This document shows, in pieces, positions 9,091-18,622 of a stretch of 64,000 nucleotides of DNA (the stretch's first letter is position 1; the number at the start of each line of letters is the position of its first letter). Source of the DNA: a bacterium HR10 (GTDB taxonomy: Bacteria; Acidobacteriota; Blastocatellia; HR10). Location: positions 31,906 to 95,905 of the forward strand of contig BEHM01000004.1 of the NCBI GenBank assembly GCA_002923315.1, given 5' to 3'. Below the pieces are notes generated by a model, which did not search any database, was not told where the DNA came from, and saw nothing but the letters and a program-made list of their open reading frames with translations. A program made the position numbers and the translations under genes.

Positions 9091-10215
9091 ATGGTCTCAC
9101 TGGCGAAGAAGAATCTGTTTCACGATCGCGTCCGGTTCCTCGTCGCCCTGATCGGCATTCAGTTCGCCGTCGTGCTCATGACGCTGCAGATCGGTTTCCT
9201 CCTGAAGTTCATGACCAACGCCTCTGTCCTCATTGACCACATCGAGGCCGATCTCTGGATCACGGCGAAGAACTTGAAGAATTTCGATTTCGGCCTCCCC
9301 TTCTCCGAGCAGAAGCTCTACGAGGCGCGACGCGCTCCCGGCGTCCTCTGGGCCGAGCGCTTCCTGATGGGCTTCAGCTACTGGAAGATGCCCGACGGCG
9401 GACAGGAGACCATCCAGGTGATCGGCTTCAATCCGGAGACGCGAATCGGCGCGCCGTGGGACATCGTCGAGGGCGATCTGACCGATGTGAAGTACTTCAA
9501 CCAGATCTTCATCGACGAAGCGGATCGAGCGCGCCTGGGCTTCCCCCGCGTGGGCGACGAGGTGGAGATCATCGGCCAGAGGGCGCGCATCGCGGGGATC
9601 ACGCGCGGAGCGAAATCCTTCACGGGCAGCCCATTCGTCTTCACTTCGTTCAAGAACGCGCTCAAACTCTCGTTCATCCCCCCGGGGCAAACTGTCTATA
9701 TCCTGGTGAAGGTCGCCCCCGGTTATGCCGTCGAGGAGGTGAAACAATATCTGGCCGAGACGCTCACCGGCGTGGACGTCTACACCAAACGGGAATTCAG
9801 CTGGAAATCGCGGCGCTATTGGCTGCTGGTGACGGGAGCGGGCATCGCCCTGCTCAGCACGGCGCTCCTCGGTCTGTTGATCGGGACGATCATCGTGGGG
9901 CAGACGATCTACGCATCCACGATTGATCATCTCCGGGAGTTCGGGACGCTCAAGGCCATCGGCGCTTCCAATGCCGATCTCTATCGGATCATCATCGCGC
10001 AGGCCCTCATCGTGGCCCTGATCGGATACGCGACGGGGATGCTTCTCTCCCGCATCTTCTTGCACGTGGCGCGGCGGGCGGGGCTCGAAGCGTATCTGCC
10101 CCCGGAGGTGCTCCTGGCCATCTTCGGCCTCACGGTCCTCATGTGCGTGAGCGCTTCGATCATCTCGATCTACAAGATCACGAAGCTCGATCCCGCGCTC
10201 GTGTTCCGGAGTTGA
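9091..10215 (+). CDS. ABC transporter permease (FtsX/MacB-like, DevC-type)
   Basis: TM segments FLVALIGIQFAVVLMTLQIGFLL and C-terminal FtsX-like domain (HLREFGTLKAIGASNADLYRIIIAQALIVALIGY); start may extend to 9022. Confidence 0.85.
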   Translation: MVSLAKKNLFHDRVRFLVALIGIQFAVVLMTLQIGFLLKFMTNASVLIDHIEADLWITAKNLKNFDFGLPFSEQKLYEARRAPGVLWAERFLMGFSYWKMPDGGQETIQVIGFNPETRIGAPWDIVEGDLTDVKYFNQIFIDEADRARLGFPRVGDEVEIIGQRARIAGITRGAKSFTGSPFVFTSFKNALKLSFIPPGQTVYILVKVAPGYAVEEVKQYLAETLTGVDVYTKREFSWKSRRYWLLVTGAGIALLSTALLGLLIGTIIVGQTIYASTIDHLREFGTLKAIGASNADLYRIIIAQALIVALIGYATGMLLSRIFLHVARRAGLEAYLPPEVLLAIFGLTVLMCVSASIISIYKITKLDPALVFRS

Positions 10216-10222
10216 AGCGCCT

Positions 10223-10951
10223 ATGAGCCGAACCGTCCTCGTCTTAGATCGCGTCAGCAAGGTGTACGGCGAAGGCGCCTCAACCGTCATCGCCGTGCGC
10301 GACGTGAGCTTGGAACTGACAGAGGGACGCTTCGTCTTGCTGATGGGGCCTTCGGGCAGCGGCAAGACGACGCTCCTGCTACTGATGGGCTGCTTATTGA
10401 AACCCACGAGGGGGCGCCTCTTCCTCTTCGAGCACGAGGTCTCGGCCCTGGATGAGCGGACGCTGCCGCTGTTGCGACGGCGATACATTGGCTTCGTCTT
10501 CCAGACGTTCAATCTCTTCCCGGCATTGACGGCACTGGAGAACGTGGAGCTGGCGCTGAACCTCAAGGGGATCACTGGCCGGAGGGCGCGGCAGCAGGCG
10601 GCCGAGCTGCTCGCGCGCGTGGGCTTGGGCGAGCGCTTGCATTTTCTGCCGCGAGATCTGAGCGGTGGTGAGAAGCAGCGCGTGGCTCTGGCTCGAGCCC
10701 TCGCCGGCGATCCTCCGATTCTGCTCGCCGATGAGCCCACCGGAATGCTCGATTCGCGAACGGGCCGACAGATCGTCGAGCTGCTCGCCGAGCTCTCGCG
10801 CACCGAGAACCGACTCGTCTTCATGGTCACGCACGATCCGAGAGTGCGCGACCTCGCCGACGAGGTCCTCGTCATGGAGGACGGAAGCATCGTCGCGCGC
10901 GAGCGCGCGGAGGAAGAGATGGCTGCCGCGAGTCGCGGAGAACGAAGATGA
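10223..10951 (+). CDS. ABC transporter ATP-binding protein (LolD/MacB/DevA type)
   Basis: Walker A GPSGSGKTT, signature LSGGEKQRVALARAL, Walker B ILLADEPTGMLD. Confidence 0.95.
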   Translation: MSRTVLVLDRVSKVYGEGASTVIAVRDVSLELTEGRFVLLMGPSGSGKTTLLLLMGCLLKPTRGRLFLFEHEVSALDERTLPLLRRRYIGFVFQTFNLFPALTALENVELALNLKGITGRRARQQAAELLARVGLGERLHFLPRDLSGGEKQRVALARALAGDPPILLADEPTGMLDSRTGRQIVELLAELSRTENRLVFMVTHDPRVRDLADEVLVMEDGSIVARERAEEEMAAASRGERR

Positions 10952-12180
10952 GAGCCCTCACTCGCCTGCGCATCGGCGGCACGCTCGTCGCACTGGCCAT
11001 GGTGGTCTCTCTCGGCATGTACATCATCCGGAATCACCGAGACGCGCCGCCGACGGTGCGCGTGCGGCGCGGGATGATTCATTGGCGCATCGCCGCCCAT
11101 GGGCGCGTCGAAGGGGCATCGGAGGAGATCCTGCTGAGTTTCAAACTCCCGGGTCGCATTCGCGCCCTCTACGTCGAGGAGGGCACCCGTGTTCGCGCGG
11201 GTCAGGTGCTCGCGGAGTTGGAGAACACCGAGCAGCTCGCGCGCCTGGAGGCCGAGCGCGCGCTCCTCGCGAAGGCCGAAGCCCAGCTGGCACTGCTGCG
11301 GGCCGGAGCCCGCGCCGAGGAGAGGGAGAGCGCGCGCGCCGCGGTCGAAGAAGCGCGCGCCGTGCTGGAGCATGCCGAGGCCGCCTATCAGCGCGCGAAG
11401 CGATTGCAGGAGCGCGGCATCCTCTCTCGCGAGGAGCTGGATCTGGCCGAGCGCGAGTGGCGAACGGCTCACGCCCGTTGGGAAGCGGCTCGACAACAGT
11501 ACGCGCGCCTTCTGGCCGGAAGCCGTCCCGAGGAGATCGCTGCCGCCGAAGCCGAAGTCCGCCTGGCGCGTGCGCGTGTGCGCGAGGCCGAAGCTCACTA
11601 TGAGAACACGCGCCTGCGCGCCCCCTGCGATGGGATCATCCTCCGGCGCTTCATGCGCGCGGGCGAGATCGTGCGCCCGGAGACGCTCGGGCAACCCGTC
11701 CTCTCTATGGCCGACGATTCCCGACTCCGCGTCCGCGCCGAGATTGATGAGACCGACGTGGCGAAGATCCGCCTCGGCGCCCCGGCCGTCATCACCGCCG
11801 ACGCATATCGTGGCGAGACCTTCACGGGTCGCGTCATCAAGATCGGCGCCGCCGTCGGCCGCAAGACGATGATGAGCGATGACCCCGCCGAGAAACGCGA
11901 TCGCGAGGTCCTGGAGACGTGGATCGAACTCGATCCGAGCGCGCGCGGACGGCTCGTGATCGGCTTGCGCGTGGACGTGATCATCGAACTCGCCCGGAGG
12001 GAGAACGTGCTCATCATCCCCCGAAGCGCCGTCTTCGCGCGCCAGGGCCGGACGTTCGTGAAGGTGCGAGAGGGGGATCGCTGGATCGAACGTCCGGTGC
12101 GCCTCGGCCAGCACGATGAGATGCATGTGGAGGTTCGCGAGGGCCTCGCCGAAGGCGACGTGATCCTCAAGACGCCGTGA
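10948..12180 (+). CDS. HlyD family efflux periplasmic adaptor
   Basis: N-terminal TM, lipoyl/barrel-sandwich motifs (GRIRALYVEEGTRVRAGQVLAELEN), long coiled coil, LRAPCDGIIL, C-terminal VKVREGDRWIERPVRLG; 4 bp overlap with the ATPase gene. Confidence 0.9.
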   Translation: MRALTRLRIGGTLVALAMVVSLGMYIIRNHRDAPPTVRVRRGMIHWRIAAHGRVEGASEEILLSFKLPGRIRALYVEEGTRVRAGQVLAELENTEQLARLEAERALLAKAEAQLALLRAGARAEERESARAAVEEARAVLEHAEAAYQRAKRLQERGILSREELDLAEREWRTAHARWEAARQQYARLLAGSRPEEIAAAEAEVRLARARVREAEAHYENTRLRAPCDGIILRRFMRAGEIVRPETLGQPVLSMADDSRLRVRAEIDETDVAKIRLGAPAVITADAYRGETFTGRVIKIGAAVGRKTMMSDDPAEKRDREVLETWIELDPSARGRLVIGLRVDVIIELARRENVLIIPRSAVFARQGRTFVKVREGDRWIERPVRLGQHDEMHVEVREGLAEGDVILKTP

Positions 12181-12338
12181 GGCGGCAACGATCCGTGCCA
12201 ATTCCCCGCAGGCTCGATCGGCGCGACGGACGATCGCTCACATCGCCGGTCTTCGGTGAGATCTCCCTGTGAACGAATTGCCTCTCCGCATCCCGCTTGC
12301 TATGCTATAGGCCCAAGCTCATGCGGGGAGGCGCGACG

Positions 12339-12701
12339 ATGATGAAACACGTGCTGATCTTGGTCCTCGGCATCAGCGCTGGCCTGTTGTCCGGGATGTT
12401 CGGCATTGGTGGAGGCATCCTCATTGTTCCACTTCTGATCTACGGCCTGAAGCTCTCCCCCCATGAGGCCGTGGGGACGAGCCTCGCCGCTTTGCTGCTG
12501 CCGGTCGGATTCCTCGGGGCTCTTCAATACTATCGCGACGGGTACATCCGCATCGGGTACGCCGCTCTTTTGGCCGCCGGGTTGTTTCTGGGCGCCTATT
12601 GGGGCGCGCGCATCTCGATTTCCCTTCGAGGCACGACCCTGGAACGACTGTTCGGCGGGCTGCTCATCGCCGCCGGTCTGTGGATGGTCTTTCGCCGATA
12701 G
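12339..12701 (+). CDS. TauE/SafE-family membrane protein, half-size
   Basis: GLLSGMFGIGGGILIVPLLIY...LSPHEAVGTSLAALL; about 120 aa with about 4 TM segments; SD GGGGAGGCG before the ATG. Confidence 0.82.
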   Translation: MMKHVLILVLGISAGLLSGMFGIGGGILIVPLLIYGLKLSPHEAVGTSLAALLLPVGFLGALQYYRDGYIRIGYAALLAAGLFLGAYWGARISISLRGTTLERLFGGLLIAAGLWMVFRR

Positions 12702-12748
12702 GGTGACAGGGGCTCTCTGCAGGAGCCTGTCGCCTCCTCGGTGAGGCG
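12702..12748. terminator. hairpin cluster between convergent genes (possible terminator)
   Basis: GGTGACAGG (12702-12710) pairs with CCTGTCGCC (12726-12734); CGCCTC/GAGGCG (12731-12748) forms an alternative hairpin; no strong U tract. Confidence 0.4.
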
Positions 12749-12773
12749 AAGGCTCCTTCTCTGACGCGCCTCT

Positions 12774-14528
12774 CTATTCACGACGCTGTCGCATGCGGAC
12801 GGTGCGCAGACGATTGAGCGCCGCCGCAATCTCGTATCGGCGCGGACGGGCGAAATTCCCTGGATGCTCCTCGCCGCGTCGAAACGGATCCAGCACCTCC
12901 AATCCCTCGCGCTCAAAGAGCCGCTCCAGCTCATCCAAGACTTCGCGCACCGTGCGGCGGCCGTCCATAAACCGCTCCGCCGCGCAATGCAGCGCATATC
13001 CGATGGCGCGCGTCTGACTCAGGTCCACGATCTGCTCTACGGCGCGAAGATCAATGGCCGTCTCACCGAAGAGGATGAGGTCCACCGCCTTCGCCTCAAT
13101 CTTCACCTCACGACGCCCTCGCGAGGGATCGAGACTCTCCGCGAGCGGAATGCGCTCGACCAGACGCTCCAGGGGGTGGGACACTTCGCGACGTCGCTCC
13201 GTGGGAAACGCGCGCGCGATGCGCCGGGCCTGCTCGGTCACATCCTCGGGCACATACTCCCGCATCAGGATGACCGTATCGGCGACGTCCAGATAATCGC
13301 CCGATCCCCCCATGACGAGGATCGTCGAGACGCCGAAGCGCTCGTACAACTCGCGCACGCGATCCACAAACGGTGTGATCGGCTCCAACGCCTTCGCGAC
13401 CAACGCCTGCATCCGCGCGTCCCGTACCATGAAGTTCGTCGCCGACGTGTCCTCATCAATGAGCAGCAGACGCGATCCGGCCTCCAACGCCTCCAGGATA
13501 TTGGCCGCCTGACTCGTGCTCCCGCTCGCGTTCTCTGTCGAGAATGCGTCGGTGCGTTGCCCATAGGGCAGCTCGCCGATGAAGGGCGTCAGGTCCACGC
13601 GCTCGATGCGACGCCCATCCTCGGCGCGAATCGTGACCGCGTCCGCGCGCGTGACGACGTATTCGCGCCCATCGCCCGGGATGTGCGGATATACCCCGCG
13701 CTCCAGCGCGCGCAGCAGCGTGGACTTCCCGTGATACCCCCCACCGACGATCAGCGTCACCCCTTCGGGAATGCCCATGCCCGTGATCACTTCCTGCACG
13801 CGTCCATCCCGAACGATGGGATTGGGTACGGTCAACGTCACCCGCAGGGATTCAGGCGAACGGAAGGGAATCGCCCCTTCCAGCGGCAGCTCGCTCACGC
13901 CACTGCGCCGCGGCAAGATGGCTCCATCCGCCACGAAAGCCACCAGCCGCCGCGCCTGAAGTTGTGCGCGAATGGCCTCCTGATTCTCCACGCACTCGAC
14001 GAAGCGCCGACACTCTGACTCGGGTACTTCCGTCCAGAAGAGACTCCGACGCACGATCTCCGGGACTTCACGACAGAGCATCTCCTCGGCCTGTCGCCCA
14101 AGCACCGTGCGTCCGGCGGCTGGCAATCCCAGTTGCAATCGACACTCAACCCACTCCGGCCGCACCCGAACGGCCGTTCGCTCCAGGACCTCTTGCCCGC
14201 CAGCATCCACCCAGATCAATCCGCTCTTACCGGATCCGCGATGCCCTCGACTCACCGCCTCGATGTTCTGACGCACGCGTCGCGCCAGGAAGTCCTCAAG
14301 CGCCAGGCGTCGAACAGGCGTTCGATAAAGGTCCGGCGGAAACCCCGCCCGCCGTCCGTCCACGCGCACGCGCATCTTCGATGGGGGGGCGAAAGGATCG
14401 CCCTGAACATGGTCCACATAGAGCACCCATCCGGGCCCCTCATACGCCCCCTCGATCTCCTCATACGCTTTGTACCCGCGCCCATCCAACCGATGAAGCA
14501 GGCGTCGGAGATCCTCCAGCGTTCGCAT
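12774..14528 (-). CDS. ABC-class P-loop ATPase domain protein (predicted ATPase, COG3044-like)
   Basis: 584 aa; GGGYHGKSTLLRALERGVYPHIPGDGRE, LEALEAGSRLLLIDEDTSATNFMVRD. Confidence 0.85.
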   Translation of the reverse strand: MRTLEDLRRLLHRLDGRGYKAYEEIEGAYEGPGWVLYVDHVQGDPFAPPSKMRVRVDGRRAGFPPDLYRTPVRRLALEDFLARRVRQNIEAVSRGHRGSGKSGLIWVDAGGQEVLERTAVRVRPEWVECRLQLGLPAAGRTVLGRQAEEMLCREVPEIVRRSLFWTEVPESECRRFVECVENQEAIRAQLQARRLVAFVADGAILPRRSGVSELPLEGAIPFRSPESLRVTLTVPNPIVRDGRVQEVITGMGIPEGVTLIVGGGYHGKSTLLRALERGVYPHIPGDGREYVVTRADAVTIRAEDGRRIERVDLTPFIGELPYGQRTDAFSTENASGSTSQAANILEALEAGSRLLLIDEDTSATNFMVRDARMQALVAKALEPITPFVDRVRELYERFGVSTILVMGGSGDYLDVADTVILMREYVPEDVTEQARRIARAFPTERRREVSHPLERLVERIPLAESLDPSRGRREVKIEAKAVDLILFGETAIDLRAVEQIVDLSQTRAIGYALHCAAERFMDGRRTVREVLDELERLFEREGLEVLDPFRRGEEHPGNFARPRRYEIAAALNRLRTVRMRQRRE

Positions 14529-14652
14529 CGCTCATTCTCCCCCTTGCGTCCGAGACCATTCGAAATGATGACATTTTGGCCGCGAGCGCGCGCTTCGTCA
14601 ATGCGCGAAGACGAACCGCATCCCAGTTCCCCGCGACAGGAGATCGCTTCCC

Positions 14653-14682
14653 TTGACAAGTCGAGGGTGTGGCCTTTAGTAT
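14653..14682 (+). promoter_or_regulatory. candidate promoter TTGACA-18-TAGTAT
   Basis: TTGACA 14653-14658, TAGTAT 14677-14682, upstream of the co-oriented catabolic genes. Confidence 0.5.
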
Positions 14683-14736
14683 GAAAGACGATTCAGACAT
14701 CATGTCGTGGCGGGAATTGGTGCAGGAGAACTTTCA

Positions 14737-15543
14737 ATGCCTTCAGTCCAGATCGGCGGCCTGAACCTTTTCTACGTCGAGCGCGGACGGGGGGATGTGG
14801 TCATCCTCCTCTCGGGCCTCGGCGGCGACCATTATCTGTGGCACCGCCAGCTGCCCGCCTTCGCCGCGCATTTCCGGGCCATCGCGATCGATAACCGGGG
14901 CGCTGGCCAGTCGGATAAACCGGATGTCCCCTATACGATCGAGCAGATGGCCGATGATGTGGCCGGTTTAATGGATGCCCTGGGGATTGAGTGGGCTCAC
15001 CTCGTAGGGGCCTCGATGGGCGGCTTCATCGCCCAGATGTTCGCCCTGCGCTATCCCCATCGGCTCGCCCGTCTCGTCCTTTGCTGCACGTCCTTCGGCG
15101 GCCCCAACGTGGTCCCCATGCCGTCTGAAAGCCTGGCTGTCTTCACCGATCGAACCGGGGATCCGGAGACCGATCTGCGGCGCCTGTGGGCGATCTCCGT
15201 GACGGAGCGGTTCCTCCGCGAATACCCCGAAGCCCTTGAAGCGTATGTGGCCTGGCGGGTCGCTCATCCGCAGCCGCTTTACGCCTACCAGCGCCAGCTG
15301 GCCGCTGTCCTCGCCTTTAACCTGGAGACGCAGGTTTCCCAGATCCAGGCTCCCACCCTGATCGCCCATGGCACGGAAGATCGCGTGGTCCCGGTGGAGA
15401 ACGCCCGGCGCCTGCATGCGCGCATTCCCCACAGCCGTCTGATCCTCTTCCCCGAGGCTGGCCATCTCTTCTTTATCGAGCGGGCGGAGGACTTCAACCG
15501 TGTAGTGATCGCCTTCCTGAAAGGAGAGGAGCCCTCTGGATGA
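14737..15543 (+). CDS. alpha/beta fold hydrolase
   Basis: LLSGLGGDHYLW, DNRGAGQSDKP, nucleophile elbow GASMGG, GTEDRVVP, FPEAGHLFFIE. Confidence 0.92.
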   Translation: MPSVQIGGLNLFYVERGRGDVVILLSGLGGDHYLWHRQLPAFAAHFRAIAIDNRGAGQSDKPDVPYTIEQMADDVAGLMDALGIEWAHLVGASMGGFIAQMFALRYPHRLARLVLCCTSFGGPNVVPMPSESLAVFTDRTGDPETDLRRLWAISVTERFLREYPEALEAYVAWRVAHPQPLYAYQRQLAAVLAFNLETQVSQIQAPTLIAHGTEDRVVPVENARRLHARIPHSRLILFPEAGHLFFIERAEDFNRVVIAFLKGEEPSG

Positions 15544-17057
15544 TCCCGGCGGCGGACTGGCTGGCGAAACGGGCTCGGCTTTCCCCGAACCGCGTGGCGC
15601 TGATCGAAGCGGCCACCGGCCGGCGGCTCTCTTACGCGGAATGGAACGCGCGGGCGAATCAGGCGGCCCATGCGCTGCAGGCCCTGGGGCTGCGCAAGGG
15701 GGATCTCCTCGCCGTTCTCTCCACCAACCGACTGGAGTATCTGGATCTGCTCTTCGCTTGCCAGAAGACTGGCCTCATCCTGCAAGCCTTGAACTTCCGA
15801 CTGACGGTCCCTGAGCTCCAGGCGCTGTTGCAGGACATCCCGCCCCGGGCCCTGATCTACAGCGGGGATCTGGCGGAGAAGGCGGCGGCTCTGGAGGAAG
15901 CGGTCCCGATCATGATCGCACTGGACGAGCCGATTCGGGGCGCACATCGCCGGTGGAGGGGGCTGGTGGAACGGGCTTTGGATCGGCCACCGGATCCGAT
16001 CCCGCTGTCCCTGGAGGATCCCTGGGTGCTGTGCTACACCGGCGGGACGACGGGCCTGCCGAAGGCGGCGATCCTGACTCACGGCACCATTACCTGGAAT
16101 GCAGTCAACACGGTGATGAGCTGGGGGCTTCGCCCTGATGACCTCGCCGTTCTGAACGCTCCCCTCTTCCACACCGGCGGCCTCAACGTTTTCACCACCC
16201 CTCTGGTCCATATCGGCGGCGCCTCCGTTCTCTGCGCGGCCTTCGATCCCGATCAAGTGTTCGATCTGCTGAGGCGGGAGCCGGTCACGCTCTTCTTCGG
16301 CGTGCCCACCATGTTCATCCGCCTACAGCAGCATCCCCGGTGGGAGCAAGCAGATTTCTCCCGCTGTCGCATCGTGATCAGCGGCGGCGCTCCATGCCCG
16401 ATGCCGGTCTTCGAACGCTTTTTCGAGAAGGGAGTGCCCTTCAAGACCGGTTATGGGTTGACGGAGGCTGGCCCCAACAACTTCTGGTTGCCGGACGAGA
16501 AAACCCGCCGTAAGCCAGGCTCCGTCGGCAGCCCGCTCTTCCACGTTGAGGTTCGGGTGATCCGGGATGGTCGAGAGGTCGGACCGGGCGAGGTGGGGGA
16601 GCTGTGGATCCGCGGCCCCCATGTGATCCCGGGCTACTGGAACCGGCCGGAGGAGACCGCCCGGACCATTGTGGGGGGCTGGCTGCGAACGGGGGATCTG
16701 GCCATGTTCGATGAGGAGGGGGATTTTTATATCGTCGGTCGGATCAAGGATGTGATCATCTCCGGTGGGGAGAACATTTACCCGGCTGAGGTGGAGAGCG
16801 CGATGCTGGGGCATCCGGATGTAGTGGAGGCAGCCCTGATCGGGGTGCCGGATCCGGAGTGGGGGGAGGTGGGGCGGGCGATCGTGGTGCGGCGGCCTGG
16901 GAGCACCCTAACGGGCGAGGAGCTGCTGGCCTATCTGCGCTCTCGCCTCGCGAGTTACAAGGTGCCGAAGTCCATCGTCTTCGTCGAAGATCTGCCGAAA
17001 ACCGGCGCCGGAAAAATTGATCGAGCGACGCTGAAACAACGTTACGGGAGCCAATGA
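15540..17057 (+). CDS. AMP-dependent synthetase / acyl-CoA ligase
   Basis: YTGGTTGLPKAAILTH, GYGLTEAGP, GWLRTGDLAMFDEEGDFYIVGRIKDVIISGGENIYP, KTGAGKIDR; 4 bp overlap with the upstream hydrolase. Confidence 0.95.
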   Translation: MIPAADWLAKRARLSPNRVALIEAATGRRLSYAEWNARANQAAHALQALGLRKGDLLAVLSTNRLEYLDLLFACQKTGLILQALNFRLTVPELQALLQDIPPRALIYSGDLAEKAAALEEAVPIMIALDEPIRGAHRRWRGLVERALDRPPDPIPLSLEDPWVLCYTGGTTGLPKAAILTHGTITWNAVNTVMSWGLRPDDLAVLNAPLFHTGGLNVFTTPLVHIGGASVLCAAFDPDQVFDLLRREPVTLFFGVPTMFIRLQQHPRWEQADFSRCRIVISGGAPCPMPVFERFFEKGVPFKTGYGLTEAGPNNFWLPDEKTRRKPGSVGSPLFHVEVRVIRDGREVGPGEVGELWIRGPHVIPGYWNRPEETARTIVGGWLRTGDLAMFDEEGDFYIVGRIKDVIISGGENIYPAEVESAMLGHPDVVEAALIGVPDPEWGEVGRAIVVRRPGSTLTGEELLAYLRSRLASYKVPKSIVFVEDLPKTGAGKIDRATLKQRYGSQ

Positions 17058-17107
17058 GAGATGGCGAACGCATCCTTCTGCAGACGTGCACTCGAGGAGA
17101 GAAGCCG

Positions 17108-18127
17108 ATGACGGTCATAGGTCTTGCCGGACTTGGTCTGTATATCCCGGAACGCACGATGACGGCTGAGGAACTGGCCACGGTCTCCGGGATCCCGGCC
17201 GAAGTGATCCGAACGAAGTTCGGGTTGAATCAGAAGCATCTCGCCGATGTCGCCGGAAAGGGAGAGACCGTCTCCATGATGGCCGCCGAGGCTGGGCGGC
17301 GCGCCCTTCAGGACGCCGGGATAGCCCCGGAGGAGGTCAACGCCCTGATTTACTTCGGGAGCATGCACAAGGACTACTACGTGTGGCTGGCTGCGCCGCG
17401 CATTCAGGAGCTTTTAGGAGCGCGGCGCGCCTATGCATTTGAAATCAGCGGAGCATCAGCCGGGCTCCCCTTCGCCTTGAAAGTGGCCCGAAGCATGATG
17501 CTCACGGATTCCACTTTGCGCTTTGTGTTGCTGGTGGCAGCTTCGACTGAATCCATGCTCCTGGACTACACAAATCATCGCGCGCGCTTCATGTTCAACT
17601 TCGGCGATGGAGCAGCGGCGTGCCTGCTCCGCCGCGACTTCCCCGTCAACATCGTCTTGGAGTCCGCCTTCCTCACTGACGGTCGTTTCGCCGAATTCGT
17701 TCGCGTCCCGGCCGGAGGAGCTGTGCTCCCTCCCAGTCACGAGACCGTCGAGCGCCGTCTGCACGCTCTCGATGTCACCGATCCCGCGCGAATGAAGGAG
17801 ATGCTCGATCCTATTGCACTGGACAGCTTCGTGCGCGTCGTGCGAGAAGCTCTCGCCCGCAGCGGGGGCCTTCGCCCAGACTTCCTGGTCCCCTTGCACA
17901 CGAAGCGCTCGCTCTTTGAGGCGCTGCTATCCGCACTCGGGCTGACGGAATCACAAGCGATCTATCTCTCGGATTACGGCCACCTCTCAGCAGCCGATCC
18001 GTTGCTCGGACTCCATCTGGCTCGGCAAGAGGGGCGATTGCGGGACGGGGATGTGGTGGTCCTAGTGAGCGCGGGGACTGGATACTCCTGGGGAGCAACG
18101 GTCATTCGATGGGGGAGGTCCGTATGA
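17108..18127 (+). CDS. 3-oxoacyl-ACP synthase III-like thiolase-fold protein with Ser at the usual catalytic Cys position
   Basis: GLYIPERTMTAEELA, VIRTKFGLNQKH, EISGASAGLPFAL in place of D..AACSGF..AL, FGDGAAACLL. Confidence 0.85.
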   Translation: MTVIGLAGLGLYIPERTMTAEELATVSGIPAEVIRTKFGLNQKHLADVAGKGETVSMMAAEAGRRALQDAGIAPEEVNALIYFGSMHKDYYVWLAAPRIQELLGARRAYAFEISGASAGLPFALKVARSMMLTDSTLRFVLLVAASTESMLLDYTNHRARFMFNFGDGAAACLLRRDFPVNIVLESAFLTDGRFAEFVRVPAGGAVLPPSHETVERRLHALDVTDPARMKEMLDPIALDSFVRVVREALARSGGLRPDFLVPLHTKRSLFEALLSALGLTESQAIYLSDYGHLSAADPLLGLHLARQEGRLRDGDVVVLVSAGTGYSWGATVIRWGRSV

Positions 18128-18528
18128 GCAATATACACATCGGGGCGAGCGCCTCTTGGTCGAAGACGATCACCATGGCCGACATTCGGGCTTTCGCCGC
18201 TCTCACCGGCGACGAGAACCCCCTGCATGTGGACGAGGCTTTCGCTCAAACAACGCGCTTTGGCCGACCGATCGCTCACGGCATGCTGGTGGCGAGCTTG
18301 ATCTCGACCGTGCTGAGCCGACGGCTCCCCGGACCGGGGACGATCTACCTCAGCCAGAGTCTCGACTTCGTCCGCCCCGTCTATCCGGGCGATACGATCA
18401 CCGCCCTGGTGGAGGTGATCGAGATTCGGGACGATAAGCCGGTGGTCACGCTGATCACGCGATGCGTGAACCAACATGGGGAAGAAGTCGTGCGCGGGAG
18501 AGCCGTCGTCCTCGCTCCCAGAACGTGA
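18124..18528 (+). CDS. MaoC-family dehydratase (PhaJ-like hot-dog fold)
   Basis: FAALTGDENPLHVDEAFAQTTRFGRPIAHGMLVASLIS; ATGA overlap with the upstream gene. Confidence 0.93.
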   Translation: MSNIHIGASASWSKTITMADIRAFAALTGDENPLHVDEAFAQTTRFGRPIAHGMLVASLISTVLSRRLPGPGTIYLSQSLDFVRPVYPGDTITALVEVIEIRDDKPVVTLITRCVNQHGEEVVRGRAVVLAPRT

Positions 18529-18585
18529 TGCGTATGAGGGGGATCGCATCGGATCCAGAGCGATGGCGGCCTTCGGCCGCCCACC

Positions 18586-18613
18586 TTGACATGTCTTCAT
18601 CCTCTGCTACGCT
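18586..18613 (+). promoter_or_regulatory. candidate promoter TTGACA-16-TACGCT for the tandem TetR gene
   Basis: TTGACA 18586-18591, TACGCT 18608-18613, ATG at 18623; a GCGGCC-TTC-GGCCGC hairpin lies just upstream. Confidence 0.45.
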
Positions 18614-18622
18614 TTCCCTTCA

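Noticed and set aside
9097-12201. 1034 aa ORF on the minus strand
   Set aside because: Antisense to a clearly coding permease/ATPase/HlyD operon; low-complexity Arg/His/Asp-rich composition; codon-bias artefact
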